Shown here: in pieces, positions 16,762 to 25,851 of the stretch | Layout of the letters: each line of letters opens with the position of its first letter | Numbering within the stretch: position 1 is the first letter of the stretch | Source: Paraburkholderia ultramafica | GTDB lineage: Bacteria > Pseudomonadota > Gammaproteobacteria > Burkholderiales > Burkholderiaceae | Assembly (NCBI RefSeq): GCF_902859915.1 | Contig: NZ_CADIKK010000002.1 | Location: 310,001 to 374,000, forward strand | Reading direction: 5' to 3' | DNA length: 64,000 nucleotides | Translations under genes and position numbers: made by a program | Notes under the pieces: model-generated | What the model was told of the DNA's origin: nothing | Database searches by the model: none | What the model saw: only the letters and a program-made list of their open reading frames with translations

Positions 16762-17034
16762 ATGATTCAAAGTTTCGAGCAAACCATTGGTGGCAAGGTC
16801 ACGCGGTTGTGCGCCAGTCTCGGCGAAGGGCCTACGCCGCATCGCGTGATCATTAGCCTCGCCGATTCGGCGAAGACGCTGGTCGTTCTGGATGCGTCCG
16901 GATTCATCGGCGCGATCAAGGCCGAAATCGAGGAGCCGGAGAAATTGATCGCCGACGCGATCACCAAGGCGCAAAGCGAAGGACTGATCGAACGCGCGAT
17001 CGATACCGGCACGATTCAGGAAGCGACGCTATGA
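16762..17034 (+). CDS. Small cytoplasmic protein of unknown function (90 aa)
   Basis: It starts MIQSFEQTIGGKVTRLCASLGEGPTPHRVIISLADSAKTLVVLDASG and ends in a charged helix (EEPEKLIADAITKAQSEGLIERAID). CAAGGGAGTACATA before the ATG is a good ribosome-binding site, and a strong terminator follows at 17088, so it is very likely expressed. I do not recognise a family. It may share a transcript with the DoxX gene. Confidence 0.75.
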   Translation: MIQSFEQTIGGKVTRLCASLGEGPTPHRVIISLADSAKTLVVLDASGFIGAIKAEIEEPEKLIADAITKAQSEGLIERAIDTGTIQEATL

Positions 17035-17087
17035 GTGGTGTGGTGGCAGCGCGTGTTGTCTGATGCCGCCGCGTTGCCCATAACAAC

Positions 17088-17126
17088 ACCCCCGCCGTGC
17101 GCAAGCATCGCGGGGGTTACTTTTTG
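17088..17126 (+). terminator. Rho-independent terminator after the DoxX / 90-aa gene pair
   Basis: ACCCCCGC (17088-17095) pairs with GCGGGGGT (17110-17117), followed by TACTTTTTG. It lies 54 bp past the stop of the 90-aa gene. Confidence 0.85.
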
Positions 17127-17312
17127 CGCGAACGGGATCGCGGAATGGGCGGCGACAACGGCGACGACTGCGACGACGGCCTCATGACAATAGTGGCTGC
17201 AAAGACGCGAAGCCCTCAGCGCGATTTGCCAATGCGGGTCGAGTCCCCCTTGCGCACGATCTTGCGCGAGCCCGGCGCCGACGCATGCGGTTCGGGGTGC
17301 ACGAAGCCCGAA

Positions 17313-17344
17313 GCCCCAAAGCCCCAAAGCCCCAAAGCCCCAAA
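17313..17344. repeat. Four tandem octamers GCCCCAAA
   Basis: GCCCCAAA is repeated four times without interruption, preceded and followed by near-copies. It is located between two convergent transcription units. Confidence 0.85.
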
Positions 17345-17376
17345 AGCCAGCGATCATTCAGCCCGCCACAAACGAC

Positions 17377-17403
17377 AACGGCGCCCCGAAACGGAGCGCC
17401 GTT
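17377..17403 (-). terminator. Stem-loop after the MHS transporter gene
   Basis: AACGGCGC (17377-17384) pairs with GCGCCGTT (17396-17403). On the minus strand it follows the transporter stop at 17425 by about 20 bp and leads into GTCGTTTG. The weak T-run lowers confidence. Confidence 0.55.
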
Positions 17404-17424
17404 GCGCAACAACCGTTCAACCAA

Positions 17425-18726
17425 TCAGCGCGCGTGCGGCGCGTTCTTGATGAACAGCGTCGTCAAGGCCCCGAGAATGCAGATCGCACCGACATACATC
17501 GGCGCGGCCATCGGGTTGGACTTCATCATCAGCGACACGGCGATCGGCGTGAGGCCGCCGAACACCGCATACGCGACGTTGTACGAAAACGAAATGCCCG
17601 AAAAGCGCACGACGGGCGGGAACGCCTCGACCATCACGAACGGAATCGCGCCGATCACGCCGACGAACAGCCCGGCCACCGCATACAGCGGCACCAGCGT
17701 CGACGGATCGACGGCGAGTTGCTGGAACATCACGTAGTACGTCACCGCCAGCGCGAGGCCACCAATGAAAATCGTGCGCCCCGCGCCGAGGCGCCCGGCG
17801 ATCGAGCCCGCCATCACGCAGCCGATCGTCAGGCACAGCGTCGCCACGCAGTTCGCCAGCAACGCGGTGGCCGGCGCGATGTGAAACTGCTTCTGCAGCA
17901 GCGTCGGCGTCATCAGGATCACCACGACGATCGCGGCCGACAGCATCCACGTGAGCAGCATCGAGACGATCACGGCGCGGCCGTGATCGCGCAGCACGGC
18001 CTTGAGCGGCACTTCCGCGGCGATTGCCTTGCGTTGCTTGAGCTCGGCGAACACCGGCGTTTCATGCAGCCAGCGGCGCAGGTAGACGGAGAACATGCCG
18101 AACACGCCGCCCACCAGGAACGGGATGCGCCACGCGTACTCGGAGATTTCCGCCGGCGCGAAATGGCGATTGACCGCCGACGCGATCAGCGAGCCGAGCA
18201 GGATGCCCGCCGTGAGACCGGCCGTCAGCGTGCCGCACGCATAGCCGACGTGCCGCTGCGGCACGTGCTCGGAGACGAACACCCATGCGCCCGGCACTTC
18301 GCCGCCGACCGCCGCGCCCTGCATCACGCGGAACAACAGCAGCAGCACCGGCGCCAGCACGCCGATGCTGGCGTAGGTGGGCATCAGACCCATCATCAGC
18401 GTCGGCACCGACATCAGCAGCACGCTCAGCGTGAACATGCGCTTGCGGCCGAACAGGTCGCCGAAGTGCGCCATGATGATGCCGCCGAGCGGCCGCGCCA
18501 GATAACCCGCGGCGAAGATGCCGAAGGTCTGCACCTGGCGAAGCCAGTCCGGCATCGCGGCGGGGAAGAACAACTGGCCGATCGCCGGCGCGAAGAACAC
18601 GAAGATGATGAAGTCGTAGAACTCGAGCGCCCCGCCGAGCGCGGCGAGACCGAGCGTCTTGTAGTCGCTGCGCCCAAGAGGGCGTGGGGTGACAGCCTGC
18701 GCTCCACCCAGATTTGTCGCTTGCAT
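17425..18726 (-). CDS. MFS transporter, metabolite:H+ symporter (MHS) family
   Basis: From ATG 18726 (MQATNLGGAQAVTP) the protein is 433 aa with twelve predicted helices. MHS signatures are visible: GALEFYDFIIFVFFAP in TM1, GYLARPLGGIIMAHFGDLFGRKRMF in loop 2-3, and RVMQGAAVGGEVPGAWVFVSEHVP in TM4-5, matching the ProP/ShiA/KgtP group that imports organic acids or osmolytes with protons. The substrate cannot be decided. The longer in-frame start at 18804 adds residues unlike the family. It is transcribed alone on the minus strand. Confidence 0.92.
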   Translation of the reverse strand: MQATNLGGAQAVTPRPLGRSDYKTLGLAALGGALEFYDFIIFVFFAPAIGQLFFPAAMPDWLRQVQTFGIFAAGYLARPLGGIIMAHFGDLFGRKRMFTLSVLLMSVPTLMMGLMPTYASIGVLAPVLLLLFRVMQGAAVGGEVPGAWVFVSEHVPQRHVGYACGTLTAGLTAGILLGSLIASAVNRHFAPAEISEYAWRIPFLVGGVFGMFSVYLRRWLHETPVFAELKQRKAIAAEVPLKAVLRDHGRAVIVSMLLTWMLSAAIVVVILMTPTLLQKQFHIAPATALLANCVATLCLTIGCVMAGSIAGRLGAGRTIFIGGLALAVTYYVMFQQLAVDPSTLVPLYAVAGLFVGVIGAIPFVMVEAFPPVVRFSGISFSYNVAYAVFGGLTPIAVSLMMKSNPMAAPMYVGAICILGALTTLFIKNAPHAR

Positions 18727-19123
18727 TGCTATGTCATTTTTTGGAATTGGGAGCCACACGTAGCGCGTGGAAATACGGCGGTCGTCGGGCGAGAAGTGTG
18801 GCAAGCGCTGGGTAGAGCACGGGACACCGGCGCGCCGCCCGGGTCGGGCAAGCGCGATGACGACTGGAGCCAGGCCGGGATTTTACAGGATGAAAGCCGT
18901 TCGCTTCGGGAAGTGCTTAATTAGATGGAGGAAAGTTCCTCGACCACGGGTTTTTTGTCGCGCTCAAGGGGCCATGCTCGATGAGTCAATGCGACTAGCC
19001 GTCGGAATCCCCCGGGCGGCTATCGACGCCGTTCAATAAATATGCAAATTAGGAATGCTCCTATGGGATAGAAGGGGTGTGCCTCTGAGAATGGCGTCCG
19101 AGCTACCTCGTTGAGAGCCACCC
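18727..19123. other. 397-bp divergent spacer between the MHS transporter and the response regulator
   Basis: No gene seen. It must contain both divergent promoters. The last 90 bp are AT-rich (ATAAATATGCAAATTAGGAATG), a likely place for the response-regulator promoter. Confidence 0.5.
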
Positions 19124-19858
19124 ATGCGCATTGCTGTCCTTCAGCGTGACCCGGTCATGCGTTTGTCGATCGAACAAGTCCTCTTGAAGGCCAGCCATAC
19201 CTGCGTGGTCTACGACGACGGCCTCGCCATGTCGAAAGCGCTCGCTCGTTCCACCGTCGATCTGCTGGTGCTGGACTGGCAGGGCACACGTCTGTCCGGC
19301 GCTGAAGTGCTGAGATCGGTGCGCGGGGTCGGCGGCGATCGCCTGCCGGTCATGTTCGCGTCGAACGACATGTCGGAAGAGAGCGTGGTGCGCGCCTTCG
19401 CCAATGGCGCGGACGACTACGTCGCATTGCCGCTACGCCCCGCCGAGTTTCGCGAGCGCGTCGCGGCGCTGCTGCGGCGTGCATACCCGGACCGTTTCAG
19501 CAGCGCGAGCTTCAGCGTCGGGCCGTATCATTTCGATACTCGCCGCCAGATTGTCATGTTGCGCGGTCAGCCGGTTCCGTTGTCCGGAACACAGTACCGG
19601 CTGGCGGCGCTGTTCTTTTCGAACATCGGCCGCGTCATGTCGCGCGATCACATCTTCGCGATGGTCTGGGGCCGCGAGTTCCGCGAATTCACCCGCACGA
19701 TCGACAGCCACGTGTCGCGGCTGCGCCTGTTGCTCGAGATCGAGCCGCAAAACGAATTCCGGCTGCAACCGGTTTATAAAAGCGGCTACAGGCTGCTGCA
19801 TCTGCGCAAGGGCGAATCCGCTGATGTCGCCGCCGAGGCAGAGGAACAGGCAGCCTGA
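19124..19858 (+). CDS. Orphan OmpR/PhoB-type response regulator with degenerate receiver
   Basis: This 244-aa protein has an N-terminal receiver (1-115) and a C-terminal winged helix (about 130-230: PVPLSGTQYRLAALFFSNIGRVMSRDHIFAMVWG, then RTIDSHVSRLRLLLEI and PVYKSGYRLL). The phospho-acceptor aspartate is present (D51 in LVLDW). The acidic pair that holds Mg2+ is reduced to Q7-R8-D9, and the conserved lysine of the KP motif is leucine (L102-P103). No histidine kinase is adjacent. It may work without phosphorylation or with unusual control. The start codon follows GTTGAGAGCCACCC. Confidence 0.88.
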   Translation: MRIAVLQRDPVMRLSIEQVLLKASHTCVVYDDGLAMSKALARSTVDLLVLDWQGTRLSGAEVLRSVRGVGGDRLPVMFASNDMSEESVVRAFANGADDYVALPLRPAEFRERVAALLRRAYPDRFSSASFSVGPYHFDTRRQIVMLRGQPVPLSGTQYRLAALFFSNIGRVMSRDHIFAMVWGREFREFTRTIDSHVSRLRLLLEIEPQNEFRLQPVYKSGYRLLHLRKGESADVAAEAEEQAA

Positions 19859-19954
19859 GGCCAATCCAATCCAGACACCCGGAAAGCTTTATCCATCAGG
19901 GGTTGTTCAAAGTTCGTTCAAAACTAGACACCATTTATCCGCACTCTCAAGGGT

Positions 19955-20491
19955 TCAAGACCCCTCGAGTTTGCGTAAAGATCCGCGATCGCATCGGTCA
20001 TGCCCGAGCAGCGTCTTGATGTCGACGCCGCCCTGTTTCATATGGAGCCTCTTCGACAGGCTGCGGATCTCGTGGAACGTCGGAGCGTCGTCGCCGGTGA
20101 TGCCAGCCATGTCGCGAGCTTCACTGAAGCTCGCGGTGATTGTGTCGAGTTTGATCGGCGACCCTTTAGGCGAATTCACGCTGGCGCGCACGTGATGGAT
20201 CAAATACTTGCTCACGACGTCGGTCGCCTTGCATCGGGCGATCACATCGGCGAGCGACATGCCGACTGCATCCATGCGCAACTCGACAGGGATCGCGATC
20301 CTGATTCCGGTTTTTGTGCGCGTCAACACCGCGACACCATCCTTCACAAACGACCTTTCCCATCGGCCGATAGTCGACCGATCCTGTCCGGATACGAGGG
20401 CGAGTAGCATCGCATTTGCGAGCCACGGCGCGACCTTCGGAGCCTTGGCCAGAATCGAACGACCATTTCGCATTCCTGCTGGCGTGGACAC
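19955..20491 (-). pseudogene. Truncated phage/ICE tyrosine integrase (catalytic-domain remnant)
   Basis: The 178-aa frame retains the first catalytic Arg region (LLALVSGQDRSTIGRW), a beta-hairpin (KTGIRIAIPVEL), the H-x-x-R box (FHEIRSL) and LLGH. The N-terminal SAM-like DNA-binding part is absent, and the C-terminus diverges right after LLGH so the nucleophilic tyrosine is missing. It therefore cannot recombine DNA. It marks the left edge of an island scar with the SSB and TraB-like genes that follow. Confidence 0.8.
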
Positions 20492-20896
20492 GGTTCATTT
20501 CGCACCGCTGCATTTAGCACCGTTCGAGCGGGTGCGCTCGTATTTCCCGAAGGTCCCTGCACCGCTGCATCTCTACCTGGAAGAGTGCCATATCCGCGCA
20601 CAGGAATTGAATGCGATTGAAGCGATCACCGGTATGCGGCCTGCCAGATCGAGACGTATCTGAAACACGGCACGGTGAAGCCTGGAGGCCGCGCGCACGG
20701 ACGTCGAGCCAGGCGGGAGGCGGTTGCCACCCAGTAGTGAGCGCAGTGTTGAAGGGCGCTGGAAGAAAGCCCTCGTAACCAACAAGCAGGACAGCGCGTT
20801 TGTAGCACAAGGGTATCCCGTCGCCAGACAAGGTCGGAGCACCAACCGCCTGGAACCTGGCGACTGAGTTCACCTTACTTATGAACGGAGTCCGCA
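20492..20896. other. 405-bp stretch without an assigned gene
   Basis: A plus-strand frame ending near 20660 reads LHLAPFERVRSYFPKVPAPLHLYLEECHIRAQELNAIEAITGM, which looks like genuine protein but has no start codon in place; it is probably the tail of a deleted gene. The rest is leader DNA of the SSB gene. I recognise no family. Confidence 0.35.
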
Positions 20897-21394
20897 ATGG
20901 GTATCTACGCAGAACTGGTTGGTAACGTCCTGTCCTCGCCGACAATGAAACAGGTCAATACGCCGAACGGACCGAAGCGCATCGTTGAGCTGCGCATCAT
21001 GTCGGCCTCGTACCGACGTCTGGAAGACGGTTCGCTGGAACAGAAGGATGAGAAGACGTTTCCGGTGGACGTGACGATCTGGAATGAGCGCCATACCGAA
21101 CGGGTGATGCAGCACATCAGGACGGGTGCCAGCGTCGTTGTCAAGGGCGACCTGTACGTCAATCCGTGGATCACACGCGAAAACGAGGCCCAGGCTGGCG
21201 TGCACATCGACGCTGAGTCGATTGCGCTAAATCTCGTGCGCGTCGAACAGGTGGTCTTTCAGGCGCGACAACGCCGCACTGGTGGAGCAGGCGACACCGG
21301 GGAGGGCGAGTTGCCACTGGACGACGCGGTGGGATCCACTGAATTCGATCGGCCTGAAGAAGAGAGGGATGCGGCATCCGCTTCGACGCTCTGA
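20897..21394 (+). CDS. Single-stranded DNA-binding protein, ICE/plasmid type
   Basis: A 165-aa protein starting MGIYAELVGNVLSSP, with an OB-fold core (KRIVELRIMSASYRR, KTFPVDVTIWNERHTERVMQHIRTGASVVVKGDLYVNPWI) and an acidic C-terminal tail region (GEGELPLDDAVG, FDRPEEERD). This is the diverged SSB commonly carried by integrative conjugative elements and broad-host plasmids rather than the chromosomal SSB. The start follows AACGGAGTCCGCA. Together with the TraB-like gene and integrase remnant it marks former mobile-element DNA. Confidence 0.82.
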   Translation: MGIYAELVGNVLSSPTMKQVNTPNGPKRIVELRIMSASYRRLEDGSLEQKDEKTFPVDVTIWNERHTERVMQHIRTGASVVVKGDLYVNPWITRENEAQAGVHIDAESIALNLVRVEQVVFQARQRRTGGAGDTGEGELPLDDAVGSTEFDRPEEERDAASASTL

Positions 21395-21676
21395 GCGATC
21401 GGGAGGCTTGCTATCCGCCATTTGCAACGGCCCATCGACGCTCGTTAAGCCGACGTCGATGGTCGACAGGTGACGTTCTTGCGCCGTCAGACTGATCCGG
21501 AACGGCGATGGATGCGTCGACCTGCGCGAGCCGCTCTACAAAGGATGTCGAGGAAGCGATGAGTGGTCCGCTGGTAATACGGCGGGCGGCGCGTGTCTTC
21601 CCGGATTCTTTTTTTCGATCACGCGCGATATCACGCTGGCCTGGCAGTTTGCACACATTGCGATTCGGAGCACGCC

Positions 21677-21937
21677 ATGCAGCAGATCACCCCTTGTTTC
21701 AGATACCCGGACGCGGGCGAACTCAAGATGCTCGAGGCCCTGGTGGCCGATACGATTGCGGCGGCGGTTGCGACCGGTCGATCGCACGAACAGTTTCACG
21801 GCTGGGAAGTCCAGGCGTGGACCAGCGAAAGTCGACTCGTGCGGCGTGCGCACTTACGCATCCTCTATCGCAGCGCGCTGTGGCAGCAGGCGGACTGGAT
21901 CCTCGACTGGCCACGACCGGCCGGCACCGTGCACTGA
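21677..21937 (+). CDS. Small protein of unknown function in the mobile-element remnant
   Basis: An 86-aa frame MQQITPCFRYPDAGELKMLEALVADTIAAAVATGRSHEQFHGWEVQAW, preceded by TTCGGAGCACGCC. It sits between the SSB and TraB-like genes, in the same direction, and has ordinary coding appearance. No family is recognised. An alternative start at 21593 would add 28 residues without a ribosome-binding site. Confidence 0.5.
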   Translation: MQQITPCFRYPDAGELKMLEALVADTIAAAVATGRSHEQFHGWEVQAWTSESRLVRRAHLRILYRSALWQQADWILDWPRPAGTVH

Positions 21938-22090
21938 CACGCTTCCAATGGGTGACACGTCCGGAAATCTTCCCGCGTCCGCGGCGATGCGCGATTACGG
22001 TGACAGATTCCGGTCCGACGACTGGATCCGGGGCGACTATCCGACCTGCTGCAGCGGTATCAAACCGTCTGGTGAGGTTGCACCCTGTCT

Positions 22091-23461
22091 ATGAAAGACC
22101 CCAGCAGTCGCGACGAGGTCATCAGAGACCCCGACAGTGAAATATACGGGCAGCTGCTTCGCATCGCTGCCCTCCAACCGATCGGACGCTGGTGCTCGGG
22201 ACGTCGGTCTGCGCATGACTTCCCATTCCGTTGGTCCCGCGCTTCGTGGTGTGGCCTCTACGGCTTAATGGGCGTCGCAGTTGCGCTGCTCGCCTGGTAT
22301 CCGGGTCACTGGCTGATCGCGCTGCTCGTTCTGCCGGTTATCTGGTCCACTACATGTAGCAAGTGGTCGGCGTTGTCACTGTGGGCCAGCTACTATCTGA
22401 CGGGTGCCCGCGACATTCCGCTTGTTTGTGAGCGCTTTTTCGTGGGTTATGGTGAGCTGTCGGCAAGCGCTGCTCTCACACTTGGCGTTGCGTTCTGGCT
22501 GGGACAGGCGCTTCTGCTGGCCGCTCCCTGGGCGCTGCTAACACCGGGAGGTGGCGCGGCTCGACACGCCTGGCGCACTTTGCTCGCGGTCATCTTGGTG
22601 TCACTTCCACCGTTAGGCATCATAGGCTGGCTCTCGCCGCTACATGTCGCCAGCGCGTTATTTCCGGGCTCGCAGATTGCAGGTCTGGTGTTAGGGATGT
22701 GCGCGCTGGCGACGGCGGCATGCGTTCGGCGCCCGCGTTCTGCCTTGTCCCTCGGGATTCTGTTGATGAGCGCAGCGGTGGTAGCGCATCTCGTCGAACA
22801 TCGCCCCGAGTTGCCTGTCGGATGGACGGCAGTCGATACATCTCTCGGGAGGCTGGATCAACGGGACTACACCGCGCTCTACTCGCGAACCCAGGCGACA
22901 ATGGAATCTGCACAGCGGCAATTCGATGCTGGTGCGAGAGTCGTCGTTGTGCCGGAAGAACTGGTCGGCCTATGGCGGCCTGCCATGTGGTATTGGTGGT
23001 GCGACTATGTACGGCAGTTGGTTGCATCGAACAGGGCGCTGATTCTTGGTGTGGACCTGGCGGAAGCTGGTTCGCCGCTGGGTGCGCTGACAGGCGGCAA
23101 GCCGATCCTGCGGTACACCGACAGTGCTGTGGTGGTCGGCGACGGTCGTGGTCGCTTTGACAGCCGGCAGCCCGTGCCAGCTGGATTGTGGCGCCCGTGG
23201 GCCATCGTGAGCGCAATCCCCGGTAGCGTGACTCAGCCCTATCTGGATATTGCGGGCCGACGTGCTGCCTTTTCAATCTGCTACGAGGATTTTCTGTGGT
23301 GGCCGCACTGGCGGTTACTGATTGACAGACCTGATGTCCTCGTCAGCATGTCGAACGGCTGGTTCAATGCCGATCTTGCCATTGCGCAGATCCAGCAGCA
23401 GAGTATCCGCTCGATCGCGCAACTCGCCGGCATTCCGCTACTACGAGCCGTAAATCGATGA
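22091..23461 (+). CDS. TraB-like conjugation protein: membrane-anchored nitrilase-superfamily domain
   Basis: A 456-aa protein. Residues about 55-235 hold several transmembrane helices (LMGVAVALLAWYPGHWLIALLVLPVIW and onwards). Residues about 250-455 form a carbon-nitrogen hydrolase fold, with Glu in VVVPEELVG and the Cys nucleophile in FSICYEDF. This layout, like apolipoprotein N-acyltransferase, is that of TraB of Ti-type and ICE conjugation systems, whose exact role in transfer is not settled. The catalytic lysine could not be placed with certainty. No other transfer genes are nearby, so it is probably a leftover of a decayed element. Confidence 0.75.
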   Translation: MKDPSSRDEVIRDPDSEIYGQLLRIAALQPIGRWCSGRRSAHDFPFRWSRASWCGLYGLMGVAVALLAWYPGHWLIALLVLPVIWSTTCSKWSALSLWASYYLTGARDIPLVCERFFVGYGELSASAALTLGVAFWLGQALLLAAPWALLTPGGGAARHAWRTLLAVILVSLPPLGIIGWLSPLHVASALFPGSQIAGLVLGMCALATAACVRRPRSALSLGILLMSAAVVAHLVEHRPELPVGWTAVDTSLGRLDQRDYTALYSRTQATMESAQRQFDAGARVVVVPEELVGLWRPAMWYWWCDYVRQLVASNRALILGVDLAEAGSPLGALTGGKPILRYTDSAVVVGDGRGRFDSRQPVPAGLWRPWAIVSAIPGSVTQPYLDIAGRRAAFSICYEDFLWWPHWRLLIDRPDVLVSMSNGWFNADLAIAQIQQQSIRSIAQLAGIPLLRAVNR

Positions 23462-23979
23462 CGCTGATCGTCTCAAGATGCAGGACGGGCATCATGGAAA
23501 GATGCGTATTTGGGAGACTACTGCACATTCTTCCGGCACGGGACCTATGCATCGACTCAGTGTGAGACGGTGTCCGAGGTATAGGGGCGATCCAGATTTA
23601 CTCTGTTCGATTGGCCGAAGACGCCAACGCTGTGCGGAGCATCGTCAACTGGAGCGACGAGCCAGCGCCAGAAGCCGAGCATTCTAAATATGATCCCGCG
23701 AAGCCGACGGTGGGGCGATTGCAATGCCGAGAGCCACCGCCGTTATGACGCATTCGATACAACGGTACGGCAGGTTATCGCCGCTGGATGTTGGCGCTTG
23801 CCTCGGCGATTGCCTGCTTGTTTTCAGTCAGACAGCGTGGGCGGCGTGATGAGCACCTCTGGTCACCGGCTGGCAAACGCAACGGAGCTAATAACAGTTG
23901 GTCGCTTTCCGAAAGACAATCGCCGGGCAAACCGACGCCGTTCGCAATAACAGTGCGCGATGCACCACGACCTTATCAG
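23462..23979. other. 518-bp stretch without an assigned gene
   Basis: Short frames on both strands lack recognisable motifs. Composition is mixed, in keeping with decayed mobile-element DNA between the TraB-like gene and the SDR fragment. Confidence 0.4.
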
Positions 23980-24225
23980 TCAAAGGCGAAGTGTCGGTAC
24001 ACCCACGATCCTGCTACCCGCATCAGTTGCAATCGCGGTACCGGTCAGAATGGAGGATTTGCTGCTGACGAGGAACGCGCAGATTTCAGCAAATTCCTCT
24101 GGGCTTGCCGATCGCTTGTTCAGCAGGCGGTGTTGCAGGTGCTGCAAAAGCACTGGGACCTGACGTTCTCGGAAGCCAATAATTTGAGTCAATGCGCCGG
24201 CCAAGTTAATTGTCGCCGCCCAACG
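23980..24225 (-). pseudogene. C-terminal fragment of a short-chain dehydrogenase/reductase
   Basis: The frame reads LLNKRSASPEEFAEICAFL then VSSKSSILTGTAIATDAG, the usual SDR C-terminus (SPEEIAxxVxFLxSxxASFITGxxxxVDGG). No Rossmann TGxxxGIG or YxxxK part exists upstream; the frame runs directly into octamer repeats. It is a remnant of a deleted gene. Confidence 0.65.
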
Positions 24226-24245
24226 GCTCCCGTCCGGGACGCTCA

Positions 24246-24310
24246 CCCCATCAGCCCATCGGCCCATCAGCCCATCGGCCCATCGGCCCATCAGCCCATC
24301 AGCCCATCAG
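24246..24310. repeat. About eight tandem octamers, CAGCCCAT / CGGCCCAT
   Basis: An 8-bp unit CRGCCCAT is repeated eight times in direct tandem, alternating A and G at one position. It adjoins the SDR fragment on one side and the IS110 region on the other. Confidence 0.85.
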
Positions 24311-24630
24311 GCAGTGGCAAAGGCACAACAGTGGGCGCCCTGAAAGTCGTGCTTCAGTGCGTGCAGACTTCCATCGTCTGAGTTGGGAGGGGCATCGCTT
24401 CGTCTAGCGTCCCATACCGCGCAGATGTATGGATGGACCGAAGGCAGCAATTGCCACATTGACCGAGTGCACTGCAGATCGGAAATGGTAACCAAATGAC
24501 CGGCCGTTGTACCTCTGAAACGGCCATGGAAGCAATGCAAGCATGTCTGACTGGTTAACGTGAAAGAACCCAAGCTCAAGGCGAGCGAAGGCCTGACCAC
24601 CGAAGGCCATGAATTTGGGATGCCGGCGAA

Positions 24631-25851
24631 TCACGCTGCTGCGGAAATGAAACCGAATCGGGTAAGGGCCTTGATCCAGCGAGGCGCGTAGCGTTGAACG
24701 GAAAGTGCTTCGTAATCGATGGCGCTATCCCGGTAATGCTGGCCACGCTGAATCATGAAGAAGATCGTTCGCAACATTTTGTGGGCCAGTGCGGTGATGG
24801 CGCGCTTGTGTCCGCGCCGCACGAGGAGTGCGTTAAATCGCGCCTGGAAGGCCGACTTCGTGCGGCGCGCGGCGTGAGCAAATTCGCACAGCAGTCGTCG
24901 GACATACGGATTGCCTTTGCGCGTGCGTGTAGATTTTCGCTTGCCGGCCGATTCATTGTTGCCGGGGCAGATGCCGACCCAGGACGCCAGTCGGTCAGGC
25001 GAGCCAAAGACGCTCATGTCGCCGCCGATTTCGACCAGGAGCATGGCCGCACCGATGAGGTCGATGCGTGGCAGGGTTTGCAGCAGGGCCAGCGTGCATT
25101 GTTCGCTTTCGAGTTCGGCGATCAGTCGCGCGTCGAACCGGGCGATGCGGGTTTCGAGCTCTTCGATGTGCTGCAACAATTCGGTGAGCACGAAGACATG
25201 GCTGGCGGTGAGTTCCCCCTGCAGCGCATCGAACAAGGTTTCGCGACTGGCCCTCAGCCGTCGGCTGGCCAGCTCAAGCACCTCCCCGGGAGCCTTGCCG
25301 GCGAGAATCGCCTTGATCATGGCGCGGGCCGACTGGCCGTGGATGTCGCTCACGACGACGCCCAGACGGATATCACTGTCGGTCAGCACCTTGTGCATGC
25401 GGTTCTTCTCGGACGAGAGCAGTCCGACCAGCTTCTGACGTTGCCGGGCAATCAGGCGCAACTCACGCAGCTCCGCGGGCGGCGCGAACGATCCCCGCAA
25501 AAGCCCGGCACGCGCCAGCGTCGCCAGCCACTGCGCGTCGCCGACATCGGTCTTGCGCCCAGGCACCTGCCTGACATGCCGGGCGTTCACTACTGTCGCA
25601 CGAATGCCGACGGCCTCCAGCGCCGCGTACGGGCTTTTCCAGTAGATGCCCGTACTCTCCATGACGACCTCATCAGGCGCCATAGACGCAGCCCACTCAG
25701 CCAGCGCCAGGCGATCGCGCCTGAACGTGCCGAACTGTCGCTGCTCGACGCGTGTCTGTCCATCCGCTTCTTCAATGATCGCGCAGGCAGTGATCTGTGC
25801 CTGATGGACATCCAGTCCAATGACGCGCTTGTGGATCGGAACAAGTTCCAT
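24631..25851 (-). CDS. IS110-family transposase
   Basis: This 406-aa protein has the DEDD catalytic half at the N-terminus (IGLDVHQAQITACAI, then VVMESTGIYW and GRKTDVGDAQWLA) and the C-terminal transposase domain with the conserved serine region (LPRIDLIGAAMLLVEIGGDMSVFGSPDRLASWVGICPGNNESAGKRKS). Length and motifs are intact, so it may be active. IS110 elements have no long terminal inverted repeats and use a bridge RNA from the non-coding flank. I cannot fix the element ends from a single copy. Confidence 0.92.
   Translation of the reverse strand: MELVPIHKRVIGLDVHQAQITACAIIEEADGQTRVEQRQFGTFRRDRLALAEWAASMAPDEVVMESTGIYWKSPYAALEAVGIRATVVNARHVRQVPGRKTDVGDAQWLATLARAGLLRGSFAPPAELRELRLIARQRQKLVGLLSSEKNRMHKVLTDSDIRLGVVVSDIHGQSARAMIKAILAGKAPGEVLELASRRLRASRETLFDALQGELTASHVFVLTELLQHIEELETRIARFDARLIAELESEQCTLALLQTLPRIDLIGAAMLLVEIGGDMSVFGSPDRLASWVGICPGNNESAGKRKSTRTRKGNPYVRRLLCEFAHAARRTKSAFQARFNALLVRRGHKRAITALAHKMLRTIFFMIQRGQHYRDSAIDYEALSVQRYAPRWIKALTRFGFISAAA

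Noticed and set aside
17434..18924. 496-codon plus-strand frame opposite the MHS transporter
   Set aside because: Arg/His/Asp-rich shadow of a transporter with clear family signatures.
19930..19970. tRNA-like GGGTTCAAGACCC near the integrase remnant, as an attachment site
   Set aside because: It is a short hairpin only; no acceptor, D or anticodon arms could be folded around it and no second copy was seen.
24246..24310. Possible CRISPR array
   Set aside because: Direct 8-bp repeats without spacers and no cas genes.
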